Part shown: positions 51,572 through 63,076 of the stretch, one piece after another
How the letters are laid out: every line of letters begins with the position of its first letter
Numbering within the stretch: the first letter of the stretch is position 1
Source of the DNA: Spirodela intermedia
Taxonomy: Eukaryota; Streptophyta; Magnoliopsida; Alismatales; Araceae
DNA: 64,000 nucleotides
Assembly (NCBI GenBank): GCA_902729315.2
Contig: LR746272.1
Span: forward strand, 496,001 to 560,000
Direction of reading: 5' to 3'
The notes under the pieces: model-generated
The model's input: only the letters and a program-made list of their open reading frames with translations
Database searches by the model: none
Told to the model about the DNA's origin: nothing
Made by a program: the position numbers and the translations under genes

Positions 51572-54500
51572 TCAGTAGTAGAGCTGCTGGGCGGAGGTCG
51601 CACTGGGGAACCCGCCGTCGTAGAGTGCCTGGCTCACGCCGGCGTCGACTCCCATGGCCGCTTGCTTGAAGGCGAGCTGGCTCTGCGCGTGCAGCATCGC
51701 CGGCCCCGCCGCGCCCATCCTGCTCAGCGCCATCTGCCGCTCGTACGCCAGCAACTCGCCCGCCGACAGCCCCGCGAAGGGCGGCGGCGGCGGCGGGGGC
51801 AGCGGCCCTGAGCTCGCGCCGGGCGGGGTGGGCTTGTTCCCCCATGAGCACTGCAGGGGGCACACGACAGAAGGGCAAAATGAAACAGACTTCTTCCATA
51901 GGTGGACCATGGGAGCTCAAAGACCAATCGGCGGAGGCAATTAATTACTAGGGTTCTTGGAGGAAGGGAAGAGTGAGCACCTTGATGGGCTTCCCGCAGA
52001 GGATTCGGGCATTACCGAGCTGAATCGCGAGGGCAGCTTCTGTGTGGGAACTGTACCTGACGAAACCGAAGCCCTTGTCCCGCTGCACGCGGACTTCCTC
52101 TATCACGCCCGCCCCCAGGGCGTGGAAATAGCGATGGAGATCCGCCTGCCTCACCTGCAACGCCGAGCAGGTCTCTCAGAGCAACGAGGAGAAGGCGAAG
52201 CCAGGAGGAGGATAAGGTAACTATGCCGGCCCAATCACACAGCCATGAAACAGTAATAATGAAGCAAAACAATGCATCAAGGTTAAAGATCGCCGAGGAC
52301 TTGCCTCCGTGGACAGGTTGCCCACGTAAACAGTCGTGTACTGAGTGTTGTTCTCCGGGTCGTCCTCGTTTGGAGCTTCGCGAGTGTCCTCTGCAGAAAG
52401 GGGATTGATTCCATGTTCATCATCAGCGACCAAACAAAAACGAACAAGGAAGAAAGAGGGGATTTTGTCAGATGGGCAAGGTCGACAACGAGCAGGGACT
52501 CTTGGGTCGGGGAAAAAGTCAACTTGTCTCCGAGAAAATGGAACGGACAGAATCCATCTACAGAAAGAGCTGAACCACCGCATCTAGTTTCGTCTATCAA
52601 TGAAATAACATGTTCTTGACATAATAAATAAATCTGATGTTTAATGATCCTACATAAAAGCGTCAAATATGGCCAACATGTTTCGTTCATTACTCAGAAA
52701 GAACCAACCTTCATCTCAGAGAGCAAAGCTGCCACAAGATGAACCAATTAATTGAAATTACAAAAAGAAGAAAAAACCCGCAGGGATCCCCAATCATTGA
52801 CTGACCATCTAGGACCCGCCGATGCATTCAAATATAGGAAACCACCCAAAACCCTAAACACAAAAACCGGATTGTGAATGTGTGTTCCAATCAAACCCAC
52901 CTGCAGATGCCCCGCTGCTCAGGTCGACCATGTTCTTCGACCCTAACATCTGCTTCTCCTCAGTCCCCGCACCCTTCGTCGCCCAGTTACAGCGGATCTG
53001 CCTGCTGCCAAGCCACTTACCTGAAAGAGGGAAAAGAATAGCGTCCAGACATTGAAAAAAGGCTCGGGAAACAGAAAAATGGGATTGAAGTCCGGACTAT
53101 TCTATGTATTCCTAATGATCCAAGCCTAGGAAATGCTCTCTACACAAATTATAAGAATGGGAGGCTTAGTGAACCCAATTGCTGGCAAAATTTTAACGTC
53201 AGTAGAATATCTCAATTCCATCCAACTCTATCCAGCCGGTCCTCATTTGAAAGGGGACTGAAGTGGAGTCCACATCAGCCGATCCTGATCTGGCTCGGCA
53301 GGGGTTTCTATTTAATTTTTAAGTATCTGGTTGGATCAACTACACCCACGAAGTCAAATGATCCTCTCAACCCTTATCGTTCAATTCATGACAGTAGGGC
53401 CACAAAACGCATCCACCAAAGAAAGGGGGACGGTGCAATGCCTGTTCTGATTCCCAACAACAGAAAGAAAGAAGAAAAAAAAAGGAGGCAAGGTACCCAG
53501 ATCCAAGGGACACGCTGAACGCTCAAAAAAGATTGGTGAATTATTACTCATTAACTGATGAACAAGATATGAGCGTCCAGTTTCAGAGAAAGTTGCTTAC
53601 CATTTAACTCATTAATGGCGCTCTGGGCTTCCTGCAGAAAACCACAGACGATAAGCACACAGTGAGAGAGACGCTGAGCCAGCATATTATGCTACACTGG
53701 AAAAAGATATCGGTCGCATGAATGGAATATCACAGCAGAAACACCCTTCCTACATTGTGATCTCCTAAATGCTGCACGAGATAAATAATTTCCATACTTC
53801 TCCTTTTTAAAGTTAAAGCATTCTGCAGATAACCGACCAAATGACCCACACCATACCGAAGATCCAGAATATATGGCACGACATTTTCCGCAATGAATCA
53901 GAGGAAATAGCTAATGGTTAAGTAAAGCGTGGTTGAGATAAGGAAGCATCATATTATGGCGAGGGTTTGCAATGTAATTAATAGAGAAGTGTTCTGAGAA
54001 AATTGTCCTCGTTTTTGGTAGCATGAAAAGTCAACTGAGAAAAAGCGGATTAGATGGACTATTCTCATTGGTACCAGATGAACAACCGAATCTTCCCGAT
54101 TGCCCCCAAGGTAACAGATAAAAACTGTCCACGTGTATCTTCTATTCGCTGCACTATCATTTTTTATGTCGACTTTACGAATTTACTTTTAAATATTTCA
54201 CTATTTATTCAGGGTTAAATAATATGCGGTGGAATATGACTGAAGCATGGCGAAAAATATCAGAAAAGGCTTGGAGAATTCACCAACTATCATTATTCAA
54301 TTGCCCAAAACGCCTCCAAAGAGAGTTCCATACACAAAAAATGTCCAAACAATTTTTCCATCTAACTGATAGTTCAATCAAAAATTGAACTCGCATGATC
54401 ATGTCTACGAAAGCAAACCTCAAAATATACATCAAGAAACATTCCTGTCAACTAAATTTATACTGCATAATATTTCAAAGATCGCAAATCCACAAACTGG

Positions 54501-57500
54501 ATTCAAGCTCTACTCAGATTGGGGTCGAGTTTGACTTTAATTGGGATCACCTAGATCCTGAAGAAAACCACATGCAACGATCACAGGGAGAAGCACGACA
54601 GAATGAATTCACACAGTTCTTTCAAGAAGCATGAGAAGTTGGAGAAAGAGTTAATGTCCGGGTAGGGGGGCAGGCTGTTCCTCTGAGAGGATGAGAAACA
54701 AACCATTGTGCTAAAGAAGAGGTGATAGATCAGTGACCAAAGGAAGGGATTCATCAACTAAGTGTCCTCTACTCGTTCTTCCACAAAGAAAGGCAGCAGT
54801 GGGATCTTCCCAGCCTGACACAGCAGACGCAACACTGCTGCCAAAAAGGTAAAAAAGAGAGAAGAGAAACCAAAAGGAAAAATTCAAATGGACCTATTGA
54901 TGAATTAAGAGAAAGGAAACGGAGGAAAGAAGCAGCAGCACTTGCTATACCACAGGAAAGATAGAAGATAAATCAAACGCAGGGGAGCCAGCAGGCAACC
55001 TGGAATGGTTATCAATGACCTTTCCCTATCCTATGTTAGCAAGAAGTTAAGACTCTCAATAACTTCACCGCTGGTAAAACTCTCCCATTTGAGAAAAGGG
55101 AACAGATGATAAAATGATAAACCAGAGGTGTGATCAAAAGAGAAAATAGTAGAACGTTTAACATTTATCATTTGTATTCTCGTAGTAATAAACAAAGAAA
55201 GAAAGACCCCATCTCAAGAAAAACAGGGATCAACACCCCCAACAGTACACCTCTTCAAAAAGTATGACAAAGTAAATTTTTAAATGCAGTATTCATAAAA
55301 TGATGAAATTCCTCTGTTCATAAAAAACAAAGGCATCCTTGAAGCATCCAGACCATTTTAAGCAATCCAGTTTAAAAATACATAAATTATGTAGTTCGGC
55401 CATTATTAAATCATTTTCTGGGCATAAACGCTGAACAATCGTTTGACGAAGATTTCCTATGCCAAGAGAAGGGGTATATGAACAATCGTTTTTTCCAAGC
55501 ATGTTACCACAGACAACTTCATAAATTGGCTGCATCTTAAATTAAATAAGAAAAAATAAACAAAGATTCAACCTGTTGATTGCGGAATGAAACAAAGCCA
55601 TATCCCCTTGATCGACCAGTTTTCTGATCCCACATTACCCTGGCATCCCTAAAAGGAAAAAAGACGTTTGATTTGCATGAAATATCCAAGAAACGCAAGA
55701 TATTAAATCCGTGTTGCATGCCATATATTCAGATTATGTTTTTTTTTCCTTTTCAACATCTAGAAATATGAACCTAAATGTCGATTATGAAAAATAACAA
55801 GGATGGACCACAAAAAATCGCAGCATAACTTACGAGCAACTGGGATAAACAGAAAAGCAAGAAAATAATGTGGCATCTGTGACTTCAGGGCTAAGGTCAC
55901 CAACAAAGATATTATAGTGCCCTGAGAAGCAAAACAAGAAACGCGTCAAACGAGCAGAATTGAATCAGCTCAACCTAATGGTAAGGACAAAGACTGATAT
56001 CCAAGTGAACAAAGTTATGATGGTGAAATAAGAACACAACCTGATGTATCCTCTCTTTGATTGCTTGCATATGCCCAGTTAACTTTAATAGGCTGACCAA
56101 ATCTGCACATTAAAAATTATGACATAAATGGTCCATAAATTCACATTCACAGAAGCCGATTGAAAGACAAGAAGAACTCAGACTTACAAGTGCCTTCCGT
56201 TAAGGGAGAGAATTGCAAGCGAAGCTGACATTCGATCGAAGTAATCAACAAAGCCATAGGATGTCTGCACAAATAAAATTTAAAATAACTTGAGAGACAG
56301 CAATAAGAAATTAGCTGACATGTCAATGTCATCATTCGGGAAGTTCAAATGAATGACCGAAGTAGCCATACTGCAACAAGTCATCAACTAATCTGATTGA
56401 CACATTGAACCATCATAATGCACAAGGAAACAAGCATCCCAACGATGGTGACCAATTAGATTTTACAACAGTGCAAATCTATGCTTGTGAGGTAATCATT
56501 TCCAAAATCCCCCGAGGATCTATAACATTGACTCATACAAGAAAACAATAATCCTCAGTCTAGAATCAACCAACTGATATACATTGAAAGCTAGAAGTCG
56601 GAGATTTCTCTGCCAAAAGTCTACGAAGGTAGCAAATTCATACTTAGAATGTCAGACAAAGGATAAATCAGATTGATTAACCTCACCAGTTAACATTAAA
56701 AAAATATAAAAAAAAGAAGTGCCAGATTTCCCACAGGCATAAGAGCGAAAGTACATCACTTTTCATGAATTTGATTTATACACACACCACGTAAGGCATC
56801 CAATGGCCTATTTTGGGAAGCTAAGCGATTTTTTTACCAACGTTGAAAGAAATTTGTTTCATCTAAGGGATAAGAAATTGTTAAATGCCCAGAAAGAAAG
56901 CAGTGAATTAGCTATCGTCACTGATATAAGAGAATATGTCGGCCAAAAGGGACCACTGAATAAGATCATCAGACAACATACAACGATATGTCCATTCGAG
57001 CCGAAAAACAGGGAAATTTTATACTTTCAATGACTATTTTGATTTGAGAGAGTCAATAATCGAATATAAAGAGTACCCACACTGAAAATTTTAGTGATCG
57101 AATCAGACTTATCTCATCAGGAAACACTGGAAATAATTCTGGGATCAAATGGAAAGAGGAAATGCAACAAAAAGATGAGCATCCATTGGATATAAGAACA
57201 ACCTTCTCCTTTCTAATGAGCTTACATCCTTCAACAGGACCAGTACTCTGGAACACCTCCTGAAGAAGAGATTCAGTCACTTGCAGATGAATGTTACCCA
57301 CGTACCTACACCATCTCAAAAGGAAGACTACTGATAAGAAACCAAGATATGAAGACAGCAGTTTTAAATATGACGGAAGAATTTAAATATATTAACTTTT
57401 CACAATAGACGATAGCATTTGTGGCACTCAATGCATCTTAGAAAAAACAAATCGGCAATCTGGAACAAGGCCAAGGCCTGATGTATGGCCCAAAAAATGA

Positions 57501-58606
57501 AAATAATGCCATGGAAAAGGACAACGGAAAGCATATTCCCTGGTTGAAAGAACCCATAGCATAACTGAAGCGCCTCAGCGGAAAAGGTATAAGCAGAAAA
57601 GAAAAAAAAAACAGAAATTATAAAAAAAATCCTAACAACACTCACACACTGCGGCATGCACTTGGATCAAACCCAGGAGGCAGATTTCCGCTTGGAATAG
57701 GCTCTATCTGCAAAATAGAAATGTAAAAAAAAGGAAGAGAAAAAGAAAAGAAAGACCCCCTATAGAATAATAAGCTAACCTCTGGAAGACAACCACGCAG
57801 TAGCCTACTAAAAAGGAAAAAAGACACCTAACAAACTCTCAAATAAAAAAAATAATCTGCAGTAGCTTAATTTGCGAATTTTCCTTACACAATGGTCAAA
57901 ATGTGCAGAGAAAGCCGAGGCAACATGAATTATCAAGCAATCTACACCTTTGAAAAACGTGGAGGGAGATCGACACAGCTCTTTTTCCTACTTTCCGACG
58001 GTTTGATCAATACAGCCACTTTTTCCAATATGTTACCATCACATAATATGCATATGTTATCCAAATAGCTAGAGTGCTTCTTCCATTAATCCTATGACCC
58101 CACAGCAAGACTGCTGATTTTAGGGTTAAAGACAAAAAAAAGTCAGTCAGGAAACTTAATAAAGAGATAGATATGCCTAGTTGGTAACATAAGGCATGAT
58201 TCTATGTTACCTCGACAAAATTTCTACAACTCTATCAATGGACATAATCGAAGCAGATACAGAGGATGCCTCAGATAAAGAGACTGCCACCGTCAGTCGT
58301 CCCAACGATAAAGAGACAGACCAAGTTTAAAACAGGAACTTTCTGACACAACAGTTCAGAGAGCCATTGGAGACCAAAATTCCAAATGTGAAACCAACCC
58401 CCTAAAGTACCCAATCGCTCCAGAATCAGAACGCGATAAACCATACGGTCATCATGGCTAGGTTAAATTCTCGGATAAAACCATGTGAAAACGAAGGGGC
58501 TACGATAACAAGGGGAAGCAGAAAACACGAACAGCAGTTCCAGAGGATACAAGGAGGGAGCAAAAGACCTGAGGTGCGGCGAGAAGGCCCGGGTGTGGGT
58601 AGAGAG

Positions 58607-58663
<57 letters not shown>

Positions 58664-58721
58664 GGAGGGCTTGGTGCATTAGAGCCTGCTGATGCTGCTT
58701 CAGCCTCTGCTGCTGCATCAT
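51572..58721 (-). CDS. UBP1: Oligouridylate-binding protein UBP1 (three RRMs)
   Basis: Twelve exons give 436 residues: 58721-58569, 57707-57646, 57305-57203, 56264-56188, 56102-56041, 55921-55834, 55648-55573, 53631-53601, 53020-52901, 52390-52305, 52154-51981 and 51850-51572. The N-terminus [20 protein letters not shown] leads into an 18-glutamine run. RRM1 (about 72-146) has [10 protein letters not shown] and [13 protein letters not shown]2 (about 154-231) has IFVGDLSPE and [14 protein letters not shown]3 (about 279-350) has VYVGNLSTE and [10 protein letters not shown]. The C-terminus is Pro-rich then Ala/Met/Gln-rich, ending SAQQLYY. UBP1 proteins are TIA-1-like nuclear RNA-binding proteins that bind U-rich introns and 3' ends and enter stress granules. 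The intron after exon 10 is of the GC-AG type. The 31-base exon 8 is very small but frame-consistent. Confidence 0.95.
52155..52304 (-). other. GC-AG intron in UBP1
   Basis: The donor reads GAG then gcaagt, which is the strong consensus of GC-AG introns (all positions except +2 match the ideal donor). The acceptor is gttgcag. The join gives [15 protein letters not shown], continuous with the family. Confidence 0.85.
58608..58661. repeat. Coding CAG repeat, 18 units (poly-Q in UBP1)
   Basis: Eighteen perfect CTG units on the plus strand are CAG codons in exon 1 of UBP1, giving a pure glutamine run at residues 21-38. Confidence 0.95.
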
Positions 58722-60281
58722 TTCTCTTTCCTCGCGGTCACCCCCGACAACAATAGAGAGGTAACTGGTCGAGGCGCTCCGAGTGTTAGGGTTTATGCTC
58801 CCCCGACGGAAAATCGAGGAAGAAAAACCAAAGAAAAAACAAAAAACAATGCCTTTGCACGCTCGAAATTACGATGAGAGGAAGGGTGTGGAAACGACGA
58901 GGTGGGAAGAACCAAAGGAAAAGAGAAGGCAAAGAGGAAACTAGAAAAAGGGTGCCCCCCCCCCAGAGGAAGAGGATGAGAATCGAGAAACCAGCGAGGA
59001 TCTTGTGGAGGAGAGGAGAGGGGATGCGGTCGAGACCCGGAGAAGCCCCCCCCCCTCTTCGAGCGACGAAAATGTTCCCGGGACGATCCCCCTTCGCAGC
59101 TCCTCCCCCCCACCTGTTTCCCTTTGTTGGCCCCCGCTAACTACCCCCCCTTCCCTACGCACAGCATAGCCCTGGAACCGATGATCCTCCCGTCGATCAG
59201 AATCATCGTCCAGTTGACACGTAAAATCGGGACCGTCGGATAACCGGTCCCTCAACTTCACCCAATGGGCCTGCAACCCTCACCGAACATGATTTGCACG
59301 GGCCGGCTCACACATTTCAGCCTCTCGGCAAGAAATGGGCTTTCTCAAGGTGACCCATTAATACGAGTTTTTTTGGATTTAGTGGGCTTCGTCTTTCCCT
59401 TCATTATCGAGCCATCAGGGGGAGCCAGACGGTGCTGACCGTTGAATCGTTGAATCTCCATCGTGGCCTTCACTTTCGTACTACCTATCAATGGACTTTC
59501 AACGGAGCCATCCATCTCTCATATACGGTGCCGAGAATTCCGCAGGTCGGCTATCCACTGTCGACCGATCAGACAGTTGACTGAACTGCACAACGAGGAT
59601 CTGACCCATGGGACGTGTCGGCCGTTGACGTCAGATCCCAAACGAACTGCCGACACGCAACCCCTCCCGCGATCCCGAATTATTATAATATAATTTGGTT
59701 CAAATCGTCAAAAGTTGGACATTGAATTGCAGTAAAATGTTCCCATCGGTCAAATGAGAGCGCCGGCTGCCTCCTACCGGCGCTCCCTTCCAATTGGCTG
59801 TCGGCGGCCAGGAGCGGACAGCGGCGGCGGGGGAGGGGGGGCCGCCATGTGGGCGTTGAAGTCGTCGAACAAGATATTTCGCACGCGGAGAAATTATTCA
59901 GATCTGATGAAATTTGCCGGAAGCTTCGTTGGGGCCCAGTCTCAGCTCGTTGCCGCGTGCTGTTCTTGGAGGGAGCTGAAGACGATAGCAGACCGGCCAA
60001 GAATGTCTGGCCATGGCAATAATATTCTGATAGATCTTGGTAATATCGTCTAAAACGGATAAATTGATGTCTAAGAAAATATTGGATGTTCGTGCAGGGT
60101 GTACAATCGGTTATCCTGGGAATAAAAAATTAAAAAAAGGGCAAATCTTTCTCAAGAGGCTGAGAGACCGAATCATCTCGATCTATGATCCCAGGCGGCG
60201 CGCTGGTCGTCGCAGCGCGTCCTCTTCTCGGGTCAGATCTGGTATCTGAGGGGGAGGATCTGGCGTTGACGGTAGGCCAAA
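58722..60281. other. UBP1 upstream region and JAZ 3' flank
   Basis: The first part holds the UBP1 leader and promoter, with C-rich strips (about 58957-58968 and 59045-59055). The part next to 60282 should hold the JAZ 3' untranslated region. An open frame at 59754-60053 (plus) has no family resemblance and no supporting signals. Nothing else is recognisable. Confidence 0.5.
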
Positions 60282-61663
60282 CTACCGCTGGTGGCTCTCG
60301 GCGGCGGGGGCGGGGGCCTGCGGCCCCAGGCCGAGCCACCGCCGGGTTTGCTCCTCCTTCGATGGCGGAGCAGAGGACGAGCCGTGAGGTTGGTAGGGGG
60401 CCTTGGCGTTGATCCTGGAGAATCGTCCACAGGGAGGAGGTGAGGATGAGGCTTCTGAATTACCGATTTGGGGATGATCGATATGGTGGAGGAGAGAAGA
60501 GCTACCGACCTGTCTTTTCTCTTCTCGAGGAAACGGTGCAGGGAGACCCTCCGTGCAATGGGCAGATCCGAGGTCGCCGCCGGCGATGGCTTCTGCGAGG
60601 CCTCCTGGGCGGCGGCGGCCGCAACGGGCGGATTGGTCTCAGAGGAAGAAGTGGAGACGACGGCGGCGGGGGAGGGGTATCTGGGGCGCTGAGGCAGCAT
60701 CCCTGCGGTGGTAGCTTGCTGCTCCATGTTGATGATCTTTGTGGGGTTGGAGGGGCCCCGGCAGGCCATGGCCATCACTTCTCTGGCCATGTCGGCAGGG
60801 AAATCCTCGACGACGACCACCTTCCCTCCGTAGAATATCGTCAACTGGGAGCTCGGATCCTCCCTGCAACAGACGAGAATTTCAACAGGAATATCAGAAT
60901 TACCGTCTTCATGAGGGATACCCGTGCTCTCTGGTTTACTCCCGGTTTGGCAACGGAGGAGGCTCACCTGTTGGGTTCTGGCTTGCCTTCGGACTGGAGG
61001 GAACCGAAGCCGGAACGCTGGGGGAGGACCATCGAGGGTTTCGGCCTCTTCTCCCAGTCAGAAACGGTGTCCTTGTTCACCGGCGAGGCGTCTTCTATAC
61101 CAGGCAACAGATTCATGGTCCTCGGAGTCTCCGGCTGACCTGGAGAAAGAAAATGGAGAAAAACAAGAGAGGAACAATGTCAAAGAGGTGTCGTGGATCA
61201 GACAGTTGCATCAGTCGAACAGAGACACATCAGGCAACGATTCTGAATGAAGAAAAACGCGGATCCGGATCAGGAAGAACAAGGCAATAGATGTTTCTCA
61301 CTTTTTGAGTAGTTTTCGAAAGGATTCCGGATTTTCTCGCCTTTTTTAAGCAGATAAAATTAAAAAAATGACAGGAAGAAGATCCGGCGTCCGCGCCATG
61401 GCCGAGCAAATTCATGTTCCATAAACCTAATTTACTAGAACAATCAGAGCCGAAGGTAAAAAGCAAAACCGAGATCGATCTCTCCTGCCTCAAAACTATG
61501 ATAGCTAGAGAGAGAGAGAGAGGCGAGATTGGCTCCTACCTCCGGTTTCGACGTGATGCCGAGATATGCCGAGGCCGAGGTCCCCGAGGCTGCCCTTCTC
61601 CTTGAGGTACTGGCTGAGGAGGCTGCAGGTGAGGGAGAAGTTGGACGCCTTCTTCCCTCCCAT
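60282..61663 (-). CDS. JAZ: JASMONATE ZIM-domain (JAZ/TIFY) repressor
   Basis: Four exons give 260 residues: 61663-61540, 61139-60968, 60863-60510 and 60414-60282. The N-terminus has FSLTCSLLSQYLKEKGSLGD, like the TIFY10-type JAZ proteins. The TIFY (ZIM) motif begins SSQLTIFYGGKVVVVEDFPA at residue 103 and mediates dimerisation and NINJA binding. The Jas motif, residues 197-225, has DLPIARRVSLHRFLEKRKDR then INAKAPYQ; it carries the LPIARR degron seen by COI1 with jasmonoyl-isoleucine and the surface that binds MYC factors. The C-terminus contains RRWLGLGPQ. JAZ proteins repress jasmonate genes until degraded through SCF-COI1. The last intron (60415-60509) splits the Jas motif at KDR, as in the family. 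If it is retained, the frame continues to a TGA at 60233-60235. Confidence 0.95.
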
Positions 61664-61783
61664 CTCCGATGACCTGATCATCTCTTCTCTCTCTCTCTCT
61701 CTCGTTCGCCCTTCCTTCGTCTACCGCCGATTACCGTGTCGACTCCTCCTTGCGATTTTGCCACCCCCCTTTCCGCGCGCTGT

Positions 61784-61859
61784 CTTTATAGTCCCACCGC
61801 CTCCAATCGTCTGACAGGAACCAGCACAGCACGCCTCGAAGAAAGCATTAGAACACGTG
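61784..61859 (-). promoter_or_regulatory. JAZ core promoter: TATA box and G-box
   Basis: On the minus strand a CTATAAAG TATA box lies at 61791-61784, about 120 bases upstream of the JAZ start codon. A CACGTG G-box lies at 61859-61854, about 63 bases further upstream. MYC2-type factors bind this motif, and JAZ genes are classic MYC targets, giving negative feedback. Further upstream another CACGTG sits at 62337-62342. Confidence 0.6.
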
Positions 61860-61863
61860 CGTA

Positions 61864-62429
61864 AAGAGAGTCCACAGCTCGGCCATCATTTTGAAAAACC
61901 CGGACACATCCGAGCGAGAGAGAAGGTCCGGATACCGCCTACCGCAGCGGAAGAGACGGGATCACGGTATCAGAACCCACCGGTCTCCACACAAGTAGAC
62001 AGCCGGTAGGGTGGCAAAATCCGTCACACGTTTTCCTCGTGACCTGAAGGCTCGTTTCACCCCTTTCCTCGGAGAGAGAAGGAGAGGGAGAGGGATCACC
62101 ATCGATTCAACGGGCAGATTCTCATAGGGCTACCACGTCCTACTTGCGGGACAGGTCCATATTCAATAGCGCCACTTTCGACCAAGAGGCAGCATTGACT
62201 CGATCCGGAGAGATGCGCGTGGGCTCCACCGAGAAATCATCGACCCGACCGACTCAGGAAAACGGGACAAAGAGAACCACGGGGATCGCCCATCTCGTGC
62301 AGCCACCCACCACCGGCAAGTGGCCAGTCCGTCTACCACGTGTGAGAAAACCGGAGAAGACCCCGACTAAGAGAGAGAGAGAATTGAATGAAGTTACCAA
62401 GTAGAGGACCCGAGAAGGAACTGCAACTG

Positions 62430-62470
<41 letters not shown>

Positions 62471-62547
62471 GGGAGACGAAGAAGGTTGAATAAAGGGAAT
62501 GAAGCTAAGGAATGGAAGCGAAGAAGAGAGAGAGAAGAGAGGAAGGG
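61864..62547. other. Distal JAZ promoter and polygalacturonase 3' flank
   Basis: Intergenic sequence with GA tracts at about 62430-62450 followed by a short CAGA run to about 62470. The section next to 62548 should be the polygalacturonase 3' untranslated region. No further gene is recognisable. Confidence 0.5.
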
Positions 62548-63076
62548 TTAGATGTCGTAGTCTACGTCCGTGATGTTGGGAGTGGTGGAGGGGCGGACGA
62601 GGTTGCCGCGCTCGTCGTAGAGGTCGAGGTTGGCGCAGGGGGCGGGGAAGACGGCGCCGAGGACGCGGCCCTGGACGAAGGCGCACTGGAAGACGTGCTT
62701 CTTCTTGTAGGCGAGGCCCACGGCGAGGTCGCGGAAGGTGAGCCCCCGCACGGGAATCTCGGCGCTGCCCTGCAGGCGCACGGGGACGCGCACGCCGCGG
62801 CCGTGCACGCCGCTGAAGGTGATGCTCTCCACGGCCGGCACGGCGCGCGGGTCGAACGCGCCGTCGGGGGGGTGCTCGTTGTAGTCCGTCTTCACGACGA
62901 TCCCCACGCGGAGGTTGTGGAAGACGATGCCGCGGTAGGTGATGTTGCGCACGTACCCGCCGCGCCCGGGGGCCGTCTTGATCCGCACCCCGCGCCGAGA
63001 GTCCCACACCAGCACATTCTCCACCGTCACGTTCGACACCCCCCCCGACATCTCGCTCCCGATCGATATCCCCGCG
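62548..63076 (-). CDS. Polygalacturonase-like GH28 protein, C-terminal exon
   Basis: The last exon of a gene that continues past the right edge. It encodes 175 residues after a good acceptor (gattgcag) at phase 2 and stops with TAA at 62550-62548. It opens AGISIGSEMSGGVSNVTVEN and has RIKTAPGRGGYVRNITYRG, containing the RIKT motif that binds the substrate carboxylate in glycoside hydrolase family 28. The parallel beta-helix repeats continue (ITFSGVHGRG, RGLTFRDLAVG). The catalytic aspartates and the histidine motif lie in upstream exons outside the window, so activity cannot be judged. Family members act in the cell wall on pectin. The exon is very GC-rich. Confidence 0.85.

Noticed and set aside
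59754-60053. Possible small plus-strand gene between UBP1 and JAZ
   Set aside because: It has no family resemblance, no conserved motif and no splice or promoter support; most likely chance.
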